In this document: positions 55,721 through 64,000 of the stretch, in pieces
Layout of the letters: the number at the start of each line of letters is the position of its first letter
Numbering within the stretch: position 1 is the first letter of the stretch
From: Lachnospiraceae bacterium
GTDB lineage: Bacteria > Bacillota > Clostridia > Lachnospirales > Lachnospiraceae
Direction of reading: 5' to 3'
NCBI GenBank assembly: GCA_022510565.1
Contig: JAFLTE010000001.1
Span: 124,001-188,000 of the forward strand
DNA: 64,000 nucleotides
Notes under the pieces: generated by a model
The model's database searches: none
Told to the model about the DNA's origin: nothing
The model's input: only the letters and a program-made list of their open reading frames with translations
Made by a program: the position numbers and the translations under genes

Positions 55721-57451
55721 TTATAAAAACGGATATAAATCATCAAACTCAGCAGCCTTCAACGATCCGTCCGGCATAACCTTGGAAGCAATCCTCGGCT
55801 CAATGGGTGCAAATTCCTGTACCATTATTTCACATACTACCGGTTCCTCCTCCTCAAGCACCTCTTGTATCTTACGCTCCAATTCTTCCTCTTTGGTAAT
55901 CTGTACTGCTTTAACATTATATGCCTCTGCCACCCTGCAAAAATCTGGAGTCTGCAAGCCACTGTCAGGACCCACGCCTAGAAAACGATCATCCATATAA
56001 TTATGCTGATTATGTCTAATCAACATATAACCATTATTGTTATAAATGAAAAGCTTAACAGGAATCTTATTATAACTAAGGGTTGCGAGTTCTTGAATGT
56101 TCATCTGGGCGCTGCCGTCTCCCGTAATTGCAATCAGCTGTTTCCCCTGTTGGAAGGCTCCAATCGCCGTTGCCCAAAATCCCATGCAAGATAGCCCACC
56201 TGATATCAGATATCGCTGTCCCTCTTTTAATCTCCAGCTTTGGGACACAATATTGCATACACTTCCCGTATCCACAACAATATTAGCTTGTCCGTCCGCT
56301 AAATCCGACAACTTCTTAGTTACCCAATATTCGTTAAGGGGTGTTTCTTTCTGATATTCGGGTTTCACATTGGGATATTTCATACGCATTTCCGTACAAT
56401 GCGCTTTCCACTGCCGACGTTCCTCAGGAACAGAATCCGTAAGATTCTCTAACAAAGCGGTTATAAATGTTTTCACATCTATATGATACTTATAATCTAC
56501 CGGCACGTCCTCTTTTGCCAATTCTTTTTCATCTATATCTATCATAATCTTGACTGCATTTTCAGCCAGTCTCTGCGGATAATAGCCAATGGTAGAGATG
56601 GATAACCTGCTTCCCAGTATCAGCAATAAATCACACTGCTGAATTGCAAAGTGGGACGCTCTGTCACCATAAGCGCCCGGTCGTCCAACAAACCACTCGC
56701 TATCAGAATCAATTACGTCAATGCCACCTCTGGAAGTTACAATCGGAGCTTGAATCCTACTACTCAACTCTTTCAATTCCGCTACTGCCTGTCCACACCT
56801 CACGCCATACCCTGCTAAAATAAGAGGTTTCTTAGCGCCTGCTATCAACTGCGCTATCTTTTGATAATCAATGCTTCGTGCCATTTTCTCTGCAGGCGTA
56901 AGGAAACCTTCCATTTCCTCCGGCACCTGCCGGTTTTGAATATCTACCGGCACATCTATCCATACAGGCCCTTTTCTTCCGCTCATTGCCTGATAATAGG
57001 CCTGTTCCATGTGCATCTTGATATCTTCCGGCCTCATTACCGCCGCAAAATATTTTGTAATGGGTGAAACAATCGGTTCCAAATTTAAACTCTGTGTGCC
57101 GTGCTGTCTGATTCCCGTCTTTATTTCATAATCCAGTAAACGTGAATTCGCCTGTCCTGAAAGCACAAACATAGGCGAGGAATCGAGATAAGCCTGAGCA
57201 ACACCTGTAATGGCGTTGGTGGCTCCCGGTCCAATTGTCACCAAACAACAACCCGGAATATCATTGTGTACCCTTCCATAACCATCCGCCGCCATAGCAG
57301 CCGCCTGCTCATGATGACAGCAGACTGCCTGTAAATCTTTATTCCTGCACAGAGAATCCGTCAGCCACATGGCAGAACTTCCGGATACCATATAAACCGT
57401 GGTACATCCTTTTTGTTGAATAAAATTGAAAATATATTCTGATACAGTCAT
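55721..57451 (-). CDS. Thiamine-diphosphate enzyme (acetolactate-synthase-like)
   Basis: 576 residues. The N-terminal pyrimidine-binding domain has CCHHEQAAAMAADGYGR (catalytic Glu), GPGATNAITGVAQAYLD and the QANSRLLDY loop. The C-terminal domain has the diphosphate motif ITGDGSAQMNIQEL...YNNNGY. In glycan clusters such enzymes can add a two-carbon unit to a keto sugar (YerE type), or make a keto acid. It is placed with a transketolase half, reductase and FAD enzymes, supporting sugar chemistry over valine synthesis. AAGGG precedes the ATG. Confidence 0.85.
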   Translation of the reverse strand: MTVSEYIFNFIQQKGCTTVYMVSGSSAMWLTDSLCRNKDLQAVCCHHEQAAAMAADGYGRVHNDIPGCCLVTIGPGATNAITGVAQAYLDSSPMFVLSGQANSRLLDYEIKTGIRQHGTQSLNLEPIVSPITKYFAAVMRPEDIKMHMEQAYYQAMSGRKGPVWIDVPVDIQNRQVPEEMEGFLTPAEKMARSIDYQKIAQLIAGAKKPLILAGYGVRCGQAVAELKELSSRIQAPIVTSRGGIDVIDSDSEWFVGRPGAYGDRASHFAIQQCDLLLILGSRLSISTIGYYPQRLAENAVKIMIDIDEKELAKEDVPVDYKYHIDVKTFITALLENLTDSVPEERRQWKAHCTEMRMKYPNVKPEYQKETPLNEYWVTKKLSDLADGQANIVVDTGSVCNIVSQSWRLKEGQRYLISGGLSCMGFWATAIGAFQQGKQLIAITGDGSAQMNIQELATLSYNKIPVKLFIYNNNGYMLIRHNQHNYMDDRFLGVGPDSGLQTPDFCRVAEAYNVKAVQITKEEELERKIQEVLEEEEPVVCEIMVQEFAPIEPRIASKVMPDGSLKAAEFDDLYPFL

Positions 57452-57470
57452 TTTATAACCCTTTCTTCCA

Positions 57471-58751
57471 TCATTGGAAACGATTAATCACATTTTCAGC
57501 GGCTTTCTTTCCGCTTAACAGGCTCTGCCCTGTCCAGAGATAATCCCACTCTCCAAAACGTCCTGCACAAAATATGCCCTTTGTATTCAAAAAAGAATGA
57601 ATGATATCTCTCGCATGATAGATGCCCGGCGTAAACATGATATTTGCATATTTCTTCATACGCACATCTTTTACTATAATATCATTCCTATCAAACAATT
57701 TCAATCTGAGGAGCTGCTCTATTACTTCCTCCATGATTTCATCCATAGATTTTGTCAAAGGCTTATATTTGGAATAATATATCTCAGCCTGTATTGCACT
57801 GCATCCTTCAGGTACGTTATGAGGTGATTTCCAGTCCGGAGAATAGATTCTCGCAGGCAATATATCTTCATCATAAATATAATACCACAAAGCAGGCGAT
57901 ACCTTAGGTCGATTAAACCCAAGCGACACCATTACACCGGTCGTATAGTCTAGCCGCTCCGCTGACTTCATAACCTCCTCCGGTACGTCTGCCATAAAGC
58001 CACAAACCTCATTGATGGGAAGGGTAGAAATCAGATAATCATAAAGCACATCTGTCCCGTCCCGAAATACTACTTTCTTCTCAGCACAATTGATACCGCA
58101 TATTTGCTTTTGATAAACAATATTGCACTCCTTAACCATAGAGGTCAAAAAGGCTTGAAAACCTCCCTGCTTAGGATACCGTGCCTTTTTAGAATAATGA
58201 ACCGCCGGTGTATCTTTCGTCATTGCACCACGCAGTACTTCTTCCAAGCTGGGCTCGTACATCCTGCCTTTCACCCATTTGGTCTCTAATTGCTCCGGCT
58301 CTACTGTCCAATACTTTCTGGTATATCGAAAAGGATAGGTATGTGCAAACCCTATCCCATATACACTCTCTAACCACCGGGCATAATTAGCTGCCTCACC
58401 ATCAGTTTCCCTTTCAATAAACCCTTGTATCAGTTTAATTCTTTCATCTACCGGAAGACCCACCAAATTATTCTGCACAGGATGCCTCAGCCATCTGTCA
58501 CTGTCAAAATTCAATGCCTCCGGTGCGTGCGTGTAGTGGTCCGTTGTATTCTCTAAATATTCTTCAGTATTGGGATCAAAGCTGATATGCGCAAAAGTAT
58601 CAAAAGTAAAGCCATCAACTTGAAAACTTCTGCACAATCCGCCATAGCCATCATCCTGCTCATAGATTACTGACTCTACCCCTGCCTTTTTCAAATGATA
58701 TGCCGCAGATATCCCTGCAACACCTGCACCCAAGACTACTATATTTTTCAT
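57471..58751 (-). CDS. FAD-dependent oxidoreductase (protoporphyrinogen-oxidase / UDP-galactopyranose-mutase-like)
   Basis: 426 residues from ATG at 58751 with AAGGA before it. The Rossmann start IVVLGAGVAGISAAYHLKK and YEQDDGYGGLCRSF are followed by HISFDPNTEEYLE and the C-terminal FAD contact IFCAGRFGEWDYLWTGQSLL. Distinct from, but of the same broad class as, the enzyme at 22287. Its start overlaps the aldo-keto reductase stop by four bases. It may act on the sugar made by the neighbouring enzymes. Confidence 0.86.
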   Translation of the reverse strand: MKNIVVLGAGVAGISAAYHLKKAGVESVIYEQDDGYGGLCRSFQVDGFTFDTFAHISFDPNTEEYLENTTDHYTHAPEALNFDSDRWLRHPVQNNLVGLPVDERIKLIQGFIERETDGEAANYARWLESVYGIGFAHTYPFRYTRKYWTVEPEQLETKWVKGRMYEPSLEEVLRGAMTKDTPAVHYSKKARYPKQGGFQAFLTSMVKECNIVYQKQICGINCAEKKVVFRDGTDVLYDYLISTLPINEVCGFMADVPEEVMKSAERLDYTTGVMVSLGFNRPKVSPALWYYIYDEDILPARIYSPDWKSPHNVPEGCSAIQAEIYYSKYKPLTKSMDEIMEEVIEQLLRLKLFDRNDIIVKDVRMKKYANIMFTPGIYHARDIIHSFLNTKGIFCAGRFGEWDYLWTGQSLLSGKKAAENVINRFQ

Positions 58752-59719
58752 ATGCTTTCCTTCAAACAATCCAATTCATTTATTATTTCTCTCGGGAGTT
58801 CATAATCACTCCACTTCATTATATCCTCAAGTTGCTCCATATTTGAAGTGCTTACCAGTGCAATCCCATTTACCGGATTATTTGTAATATATCCACACAC
58901 CACTGCAGTAGGCGCTATTTCTTCCTTATTACAGTATTCTCTAATATAATCCAGAATCTTGATATTGTTTTCTGTTTCAATACGTTCCCGCAAAAATGAA
59001 TCCAAATTCTCCCTTCCTACCCGTATTGCTTTTTGAAAATACCCCTTACACTGACTTGTATATGCCATTCCAAGATAAGAATTTTCTAATAAATAATCAT
59101 ATGTCTGTGAATCCATATGTGTTGTATTATCATCATTCCACATTTCTTTTTTATACTCTGCCAATGACCACCATGTCTGTATAACCTTAAAAGGCTCCAT
59201 CCCGTGTGACTGGGCATATTCGTTGGCTTTACATATCCTCTCATATCGCCAGTTTGCGACTCCCAGCAATTTTACCTTTCCGAGTTCTCTCAATTGCTGC
59301 ATTGTCTCTACAATTTCCTCTATGGGACGTTCTACTTCATCTCTATGCAAAAGATACACATCAATATAATCCGTCCGCAAAGCATTCATACTCTGCCTGA
59401 TTTCGTTAAGGAGTTTTTCCCTCGATAGGTTAATTTCCCATATATTTCCGTTATTCTTAACTCCTCCCTTTGTAACAAGACAAATACTGCCTCTGCTTTT
59501 CCGCATCTCCATCCATTTTCCAAGACACTCTTCGCTTTTACCGCGTCCATTCTCAACCCATTCATAATAATTTCTTGCAGTATCCAACACATTGCCCCCA
59601 TGCTCAAAATAATAATCAAGCATGCAAAAGGCATTTTCCTCTGCAACTCTGGTTCCGAAACGCCCTGTTCCCAGTCCAATTTGGGAGAATCTTACGCCGT
59701 TACTCTCTTTATATTTCAT
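58748..59719 (-). CDS. Aldo/keto reductase
   Basis: 323 residues from ATG at 59719, which overlaps the upstream methyltransferase stop and has GGAGAG before it. The catalytic Asp and Tyr lie in VLDTARNYYEW, the Lys in LVTKGGVKNN and the His in YLLHRDEVERP, all conserved. It reduces a carbonyl using NADPH, possibly the keto sugar from the ThDP enzyme. Substrate not shown by sequence. Confidence 0.93.
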   Translation of the reverse strand: MKYKESNGVRFSQIGLGTGRFGTRVAEENAFCMLDYYFEHGGNVLDTARNYYEWVENGRGKSEECLGKWMEMRKSRGSICLVTKGGVKNNGNIWEINLSREKLLNEIRQSMNALRTDYIDVYLLHRDEVERPIEEIVETMQQLRELGKVKLLGVANWRYERICKANEYAQSHGMEPFKVIQTWWSLAEYKKEMWNDDNTTHMDSQTYDYLLENSYLGMAYTSQCKGYFQKAIRVGRENLDSFLRERIETENNIKILDYIREYCNKEEIAPTAVVCGYITNNPVNGIALVSTSNMEQLEDIMKWSDYELPREIINELDCLKESI

Positions 59720-60782
59720 AACCAACCCATCTCTCCTTCGGAATCGCATACAATATTACTTCCGAGATATTTAAATAACTTCTTATGTAGTAACGATAAT
59801 CTTTCAATTTATTATATAAATATAATGGTATTTCCCAAAAATCTTCCTCTGAATGATATGTTGCACAGGCTATAATAGGACGACAGCTTAGTATAGTCTG
59901 TTCTGCCCCTTGTAAGATACGACGCTCATACCCTTCAGCATCAATTTTTATAAATGTGGGTGATTCCTTGAATTGATATGCATCAAGTGAAATACTGATC
60001 ACTTCCTGTTCGCCTTGTTTGTCAATTACAGAATTCATATCCATAAAATTCTTAAGAAACAGTTTTTCTTCCGTATCACTCACTGCCAGTTTATTAAAAA
60101 TAATTTGCTCATTTTTTTCAAACTTAGTTTTGACTGTATATATATTTTCATCAGGTTCAAAATAATAATATCTGCAATACTGCCGATTTCTCTCAAGAAA
60201 TTCTTGCAAGACATCTCCTGTCGGTCCACCACCGATATCTACAAAAACTTCATTATCTATTTTAGAAAAAACATTTAGAAAATATTGCTCTCTCAATGGC
60301 AGTATATCTATTCCATCTACCATACCCCTTTCCAAGGCTGAGATGATCTGTGTGTAAACCTTGCGTGAAATTTCATCGTCCCATATTTTACCTACTGCAC
60401 TGATTTTTACACTGTTTTCTCTCACCTTTTCTGAATGTATTCTTAACACTAATTTCTGCTCATCAAATAAATCAGCGACTTCATCCCGCTGTGCAAACTC
60501 ATAAATGTGTTCAACGTTCTTAAATCCTTTATCATTAAGAAAAAGTCTGATTTCATCATAAATATTACCATGATTAGAATGAGCGACGATAATCTTAGTT
60601 CCTCTGTCAAGTGTATTCAGGTAATCAGGTGACATAATAGAAACCATATTACGCCATCTTATACCTTGCTTATCAGGACTCCTATCAATAATCCCCTTAG
60701 GAAAAATACCCTTATTCAAACAATAATCACACAACAAAAGACCTAAATATCCTCCTCCATATATCAGAAATTCATCCTCCAT
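59709..60782 (-). CDS. FkbM-family methyltransferase with N-terminal Rossmann-like domain
   Basis: 357 residues. Residues 1-130 form a small nucleotide-binding-like domain (FLIYGGGYLGLLLCDY). The FkbM methyltransferase part begins near residue 175, with VFVDIGGGPTGDVL (SAM site), YYFEPDENIYT, and IKIDAEGYERRILQGAEQTI. It probably puts a methyl on a sugar hydroxyl or on a linked lipid. It shares its two-domain layout with the gene at 62053. Low GC compared with the first half of the window. Confidence 0.87.
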   Translation of the reverse strand: MEDEFLIYGGGYLGLLLCDYCLNKGIFPKGIIDRSPDKQGIRWRNMVSIMSPDYLNTLDRGTKIIVAHSNHGNIYDEIRLFLNDKGFKNVEHIYEFAQRDEVADLFDEQKLVLRIHSEKVRENSVKISAVGKIWDDEISRKVYTQIISALERGMVDGIDILPLREQYFLNVFSKIDNEVFVDIGGGPTGDVLQEFLERNRQYCRYYYFEPDENIYTVKTKFEKNEQIIFNKLAVSDTEEKLFLKNFMDMNSVIDKQGEQEVISISLDAYQFKESPTFIKIDAEGYERRILQGAEQTILSCRPIIACATYHSEEDFWEIPLYLYNKLKDYRYYIRSYLNISEVILYAIPKERWVGYEI

Positions 60783-60908
60783 GTTCTTCTTATATGATGT
60801 ATTTAGAAGCTAATACACATACATTCCTTTCTTTTATAGTTTGTGACCATAATGCATTCAGATACAGTATACTTGAAATTTTTCTCATATAACTTCTTGT
60901 TATATAGA

Positions 60909-61907
60909 TTAATTATAGCATTTAATACAAATTTCCAAGGCATCTTCTATATTCATACATTGGTCACAACGTATTAATTTTGATATTTTCTCTAAATCAG
61001 GTGTCATATTATGCAAATTACTTGCTTTTATTGATTCCGACTTTTTTCTCTTTAAAGTACATTTTTTTCCTATAATCTTCATCATCCTATCTGCCATGTC
61101 GTTTACTGTAATTGTTCCATACGGATTGCCTACATTATACACTCCTTCCCCACATGACATAAGTTCCAGAAACATTCTAGCCATGTCTCCAATCCATGTA
61201 AAATTTCTTTTCAACCCCTCCCCATTTGCATTTAATTCAATGGTATTTCCACTTATAATCTTTTCATAAAATTCGCCTAACATTGAACTATTATCTGCCA
61301 TAATCCTAGGTGCGATTATATGGAATGGGCGCACAATCACAATAGGAAAGCAATTTTTATATGTAACACACAAAGTTTCACCCATACGTTTACTTAATCC
61401 ATAAACATTTTGAGTATTTAAAAAATCAATTTCTCCACACTCTTCTTCTCTATATATCTGAGATGACAAATTCCCATATACAGATGCACTTGAAAAAAAT
61501 AAGAATTTCTTTATATTATTTCTCCTAGCGTATTCTAGAGCATTATAAGTCCCACATACATTTACGTTAATTACTTCCTGTGGGAACTCCTTGCATATCA
61601 TGTTCGAACATATCCCTGCCGCATGAATCACGTAATCAACTTGACCAAAATTATCAGGTATTTCTTCAGTAATATCAGCTTGTGTTATTATTAAATTATC
61701 ACTCAAATAATCTTGAAACAACGTGTGACCTTTTCTTTTATCATGGCATACTGCAATAACCTTTACATCATCCAATTTCAATAAAATTTTAATGATATAC
61801 TCAGCTATCGTTCCTGTTGCTCCTGTCACTAAATACGTTCCGCTCAGCACTTTGCCCGCCAAATGTACCGCTATCTCTATAATATTTTGCTCCTGTACAA
61901 AATTCAT
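60909..61907 (-). CDS. NAD-dependent sugar-nucleotide epimerase/dehydratase
   Basis: 332 residues. Nucleotide site TYLVTGATGTIAEYI, VDYVIHAAGICSNM, SSASVYGNL and the catalytic YGLSKRMGE. The IVVRPFH region is seen here as IVIVRPFHIIAPRI. A short-chain dehydrogenase extended type; the exact sugar is unclear. No strong Shine-Dalgarno is seen, and the gap to the next gene is AT-rich. It may supply an unusual hexose to the cluster. Confidence 0.88.
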   Translation of the reverse strand: MNFVQEQNIIEIAVHLAGKVLSGTYLVTGATGTIAEYIIKILLKLDDVKVIAVCHDKRKGHTLFQDYLSDNLIITQADITEEIPDNFGQVDYVIHAAGICSNMICKEFPQEVINVNVCGTYNALEYARRNNIKKFLFFSSASVYGNLSSQIYREEECGEIDFLNTQNVYGLSKRMGETLCVTYKNCFPIVIVRPFHIIAPRIMADNSSMLGEFYEKIISGNTIELNANGEGLKRNFTWIGDMARMFLELMSCGEGVYNVGNPYGTITVNDMADRMMKIIGKKCTLKRKKSESIKASNLHNMTPDLEKISKLIRCDQCMNIEDALEICIKCYN

Positions 61908-62052
61908 TTTAGTGCATCCCCCATATCTATTGATTCATTAAAATAAATCCTGTATATTTTAATTAAATTACTGTCAATAAAGATTGTTCTGTCTAACGCT
62001 GAAACAGTTTCTTTTTTCTATAATCTTCACTTTTACTACTTACATATATTTT

Positions 62053-63243
62053 TCATTTTGCATAAAAAATAAATGACACATTATTCATATAGGAACGTAA
62101 ATAAAATCTATACTTATTATTCATTTCATAAATCAACAGCGGTACTTTCCATAAATCCCATGTTTTATGATATCCTGCAATGGCCAGTTTCGGCTGATAG
62201 GATTTTATTGTTTCTTCTGCTCCATTCAGCGCCTGCAGCTCAGATCCTTCTATGTTCATTTTGATGTAAGATGCACCATTTTCATCCAACAGAGCGTCAA
62301 TCCGAATTGTCTCTGTCTCCTGCTTTCCTATTTCGGATATGAAACTTCCCGGTCCATTCAAATTATAAAGATGTACTTTTCCAACGCTATCATAAGCTGC
62401 CTTATTTGTGATAACAGTCTTCTTCTGCACTTCTACCGGCAAGTTTGCTATGTATTTTTCTAATTTAACAAAATTGTCCCGATCCGGCTCTATTCCATAA
62501 TACTTCTTGAATTTATAATCATTTTCTTTTAAGAAAGTGCCCAAACTTATTCCGTTATAAGCACCGCAATCTACAAAAATTTCATCTTTACTCTTAGGAT
62601 AAAAGTCATATTCAAAATACTGTTTGTCCTGTATTTCGGTAGGTATTTGTATGCTGTCGTCCAACATGCGGAATCTTACCAGTTTTTCAAACACCTCTCT
62701 GGACTTGTCATCCGCTAGAAGGGAATACACTTTACATAAATCATCTTCATGCTGCTCCATCAGATACACATCTGAACAGGATGGAAGATTATATTTATCT
62801 CCTCGGAACAACATCCTACATCTCCGAAAATATGTATAATCAACTACATTTTTACAGCCGGCTTCTTTCAAGTTTTTGTGAACCCCCGTATGCCCCCCTA
62901 CTCTTAGAGCCTCATCGAAACTTTTACAATATTTCTTGCCGTCCGTATTGATTGTCACAATAACAAGAGCATCTTCTCCTACTGTTTTCACAATATTTCT
63001 ATAATCAATTACCGATATTCCTTCACAAATTGTTCCCCATTTTTGAGGGTTTCCATCTGCAAAGTATAGCGGGTTAATTCCTACATCCCGCAAGTAATAG
63101 AGAAAAGCGATTCCGGCGCTGCCCGCACCATACAACACAATCCTCTCAGCCATATCACTCAGTTCATCTTTCATCTGCTGTATACTTATCTCTATCTGAC
63201 TTTTGTTATCCCAATATTCTTTAAAAATATCGTTAATTATCAT
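62053..63243 (-). CDS. FkbM-family methyltransferase with N-terminal Rossmann-like domain
   Basis: 397 residues from ATG at 63243; a longer frame starting with TTG at 63276 overlaps no good ribosome site. The N-terminal part has IVLYGAGSAGIAFLYYLRD and FADGNPQKWG. The FkbM part has IFVDCGAYNGISLGTF (SAM site), YYGIEPDRDNF, YIKMNIEGSELQALNGAEETI. It is a paralogue in layout of the gene at 59709. The transketolase stop lies 39 bases upstream. Confidence 0.85.
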   Translation of the reverse strand: MIINDIFKEYWDNKSQIEISIQQMKDELSDMAERIVLYGAGSAGIAFLYYLRDVGINPLYFADGNPQKWGTICEGISVIDYRNIVKTVGEDALVIVTINTDGKKYCKSFDEALRVGGHTGVHKNLKEAGCKNVVDYTYFRRCRMLFRGDKYNLPSCSDVYLMEQHEDDLCKVYSLLADDKSREVFEKLVRFRMLDDSIQIPTEIQDKQYFEYDFYPKSKDEIFVDCGAYNGISLGTFLKENDYKFKKYYGIEPDRDNFVKLEKYIANLPVEVQKKTVITNKAAYDSVGKVHLYNLNGPGSFISEIGKQETETIRIDALLDENGASYIKMNIEGSELQALNGAEETIKSYQPKLAIAGYHKTWDLWKVPLLIYEMNNKYRFYLRSYMNNVSFIFYAK

Positions 63244-63282
63244 GTAATATCCATACCCTTCTCTCATCCTGCGCAATTGTAC

Positions 63283-64000
63283 TTATCCCAACATGGTTTC
63301 TATCTCATCTACCATTTTGCCAACGCTAAGCCCAACCAGTTCATCAAGGTATTCTCTTGTTCCGGTAACTGGTGCAAACACATCAGGAACAGCAAATTTC
63401 TTAAATTTAACCGGATATTTTTCCATATTTTCTAACAGTACTCTTGCTACCGCATCACCCAGACCGCCGATTACGCTGTGTTCTTCTACGGTAAAAATTG
63501 CCTTTCCCTCACACGCAGATTCCAGTATCACTTTTCTATCTATAGGCTTGACGGTATGCATACTGTATAAACCAACAGAAAAGCCTCTTGTTTCTAGTAT
63601 CTCCTGCATTTTGACAGCCTCCGGCAACATGACTCCGGTTGAAAAAATAACGGCTTGTGTTCCTTCCTTCACTTTAATGGCTTTGCCAATCTGGAAGTCA
63701 ATATCACCCGTATGCACTATCGGATCTACATTTCGCCCAATCCGTATATAGAGTGGTTTCCCAAAATTTTTTGATTCTAACATGACAGCTCTCAATTCTA
63801 TAGGATCTCCCGGACACACTACTGTCATATTCGGCAATACCGACATCATAGCAATGTCCTGTAACGCATGATGGGTTGGACCTGCCGTTGCATAAGCATA
63901 TCCGCCGCCCACTCCAACCAATACCACCGGATTCTCCTGATAGCAGACATCCAGCATAATCTGTTCCGCGCCACGAAGCGTCATAAACGACACCACATTG
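63283..64000 (-). CDS. Transketolase-type C-terminal subunit (5' end outside window)
   Basis: 239 visible residues, open to the window edge. Pyrimidine-domain end (GGGYAYATAGPTHHALQDIAMM), then MTVVCPGDPIELRAVM, and the C-terminal domain with VIFSTGVMLPEAVKMQ and TVEEHSVIGGLGDAVA. This is the split transketolase or DXS-like arrangement often found in sugar clusters, with the partner half expected just beyond 64000. It would exchange two-carbon units to make an unusual sugar. Confidence 0.88.
   Translation of the reverse strand, partial: NVVSFMTLRGAEQIMLDVCYQENPVVLVGVGGGYAYATAGPTHHALQDIAMMSVLPNMTVVCPGDPIELRAVMLESKNFGKPLYIRIGRNVDPIVHTGDIDFQIGKAIKVKEGTQAVIFSTGVMLPEAVKMQEILETRGFSVGLYSMHTVKPIDRKVILESACEGKAIFTVEEHSVIGGLGDAVARVLLENMEKYPVKFKKFAVPDVFAPVTGTREYLDELVGLSVGKMVDEIETMLG

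Noticed and set aside
1-64000. tRNA, rRNA, insertion sequence or integrase
   Set aside because: None seen on either strand by reading; a covariance or profile search would be needed to be certain.

Overview
The window looks like part of a Bacillota (Firmicutes) chromosome, most likely a Lachnospiraceae-type Clostridium relative. That placement is inferred from strong AGGAGG-type ribosome binding sites, GH25 cell-wall hydrolases with Ig-like and SpaA-like modules, DUF-type multi-pass membrane proteins typical of that family, and moderate GC with AT-rich islands. No database search was possible. Almost the whole window is a surface-polysaccharide factory. I saw no rRNA, tRNA, CRISPR array or insertion sequence.

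Region by region. (1) 1-12.5 kb, minus strand: two large tandem-domain glycosyltransferases, a methyltransferase fused to a kinase-like domain, a Wzt/Wzm-type ABC exporter, and dTDP-sugar genes rfbC, rfbA and rfbB, with a membrane-anchored GH25 hydrolase between rfbA and rfbC. (2) 12.5-22 kb: a 1000-residue GH25 hydrolase with an acidic repeat tail, a zinc-ribbon protein, a degenerate SGNH protein, a DltD-like/MBOAT acyl-transfer pair and two membrane proteins. (3) 22-33 kb: a divergent FAD oxidoreductase, an LPG-synthase-type membrane protein, glycosyltransferases, an SGNH lipoprotein, a radical SAM protein, a GtrA-like protein and large membrane proteins. (4) 32.6-42.7 kb: VOC protein, acyl carrier protein, FkbH-like enzyme, SGNH protein, polyprenyl-phosphate glycosyltransferase, two MBOAT acyltransferases, a DltD-like protein and a YdjC deacetylase. 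(5) 42.7-48.6 kb: glycosyltransferases, a UDP-glucuronate epimerase, ugd, an unusual AbrB/SARP-type regulator and an unrecognised small protein. (6) 48.6-51.3 kb: an apparent three-gene defence-like operon (4-TM protein, HExxH peptidase, ApeA-like HEPN protein). (7) 51.6-64 kb: a PglK/MsbA-like ABC flippase, radical SAM, a frameshifted acyltransferase with a ten-G tract, ThDP enzyme, FAD enzyme, aldo-keto reductase, two FkbM methyltransferases, an NAD-dependent epimerase and a transketolase half cut by the window edge.

How it fits together: sugar nucleotides (dTDP-4-keto-6-deoxysugar, UDP-GlcA, UDP-GalA and probably a special sugar made at 55-64 kb) feed glycosyltransferases. Export is by the Wzm/Wzt pair and possibly the MsbA-like flippase. 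The glycan is then probably decorated outside the membrane by MBOAT/SGNH pairs and by the switchable acyltransferase. The most interesting signals are the ACP/FkbH/MBOAT/DltD-like gene set, the methyltransferase-kinase fusion beside Wzt, the ApeA-containing operon with a palindrome around its -10 box, the poly-G contingency tract, a duplicated promoter-like motif at 46.1 and 48.6 kb, and two related palindromic elements at 7.4 and 22.1 kb.
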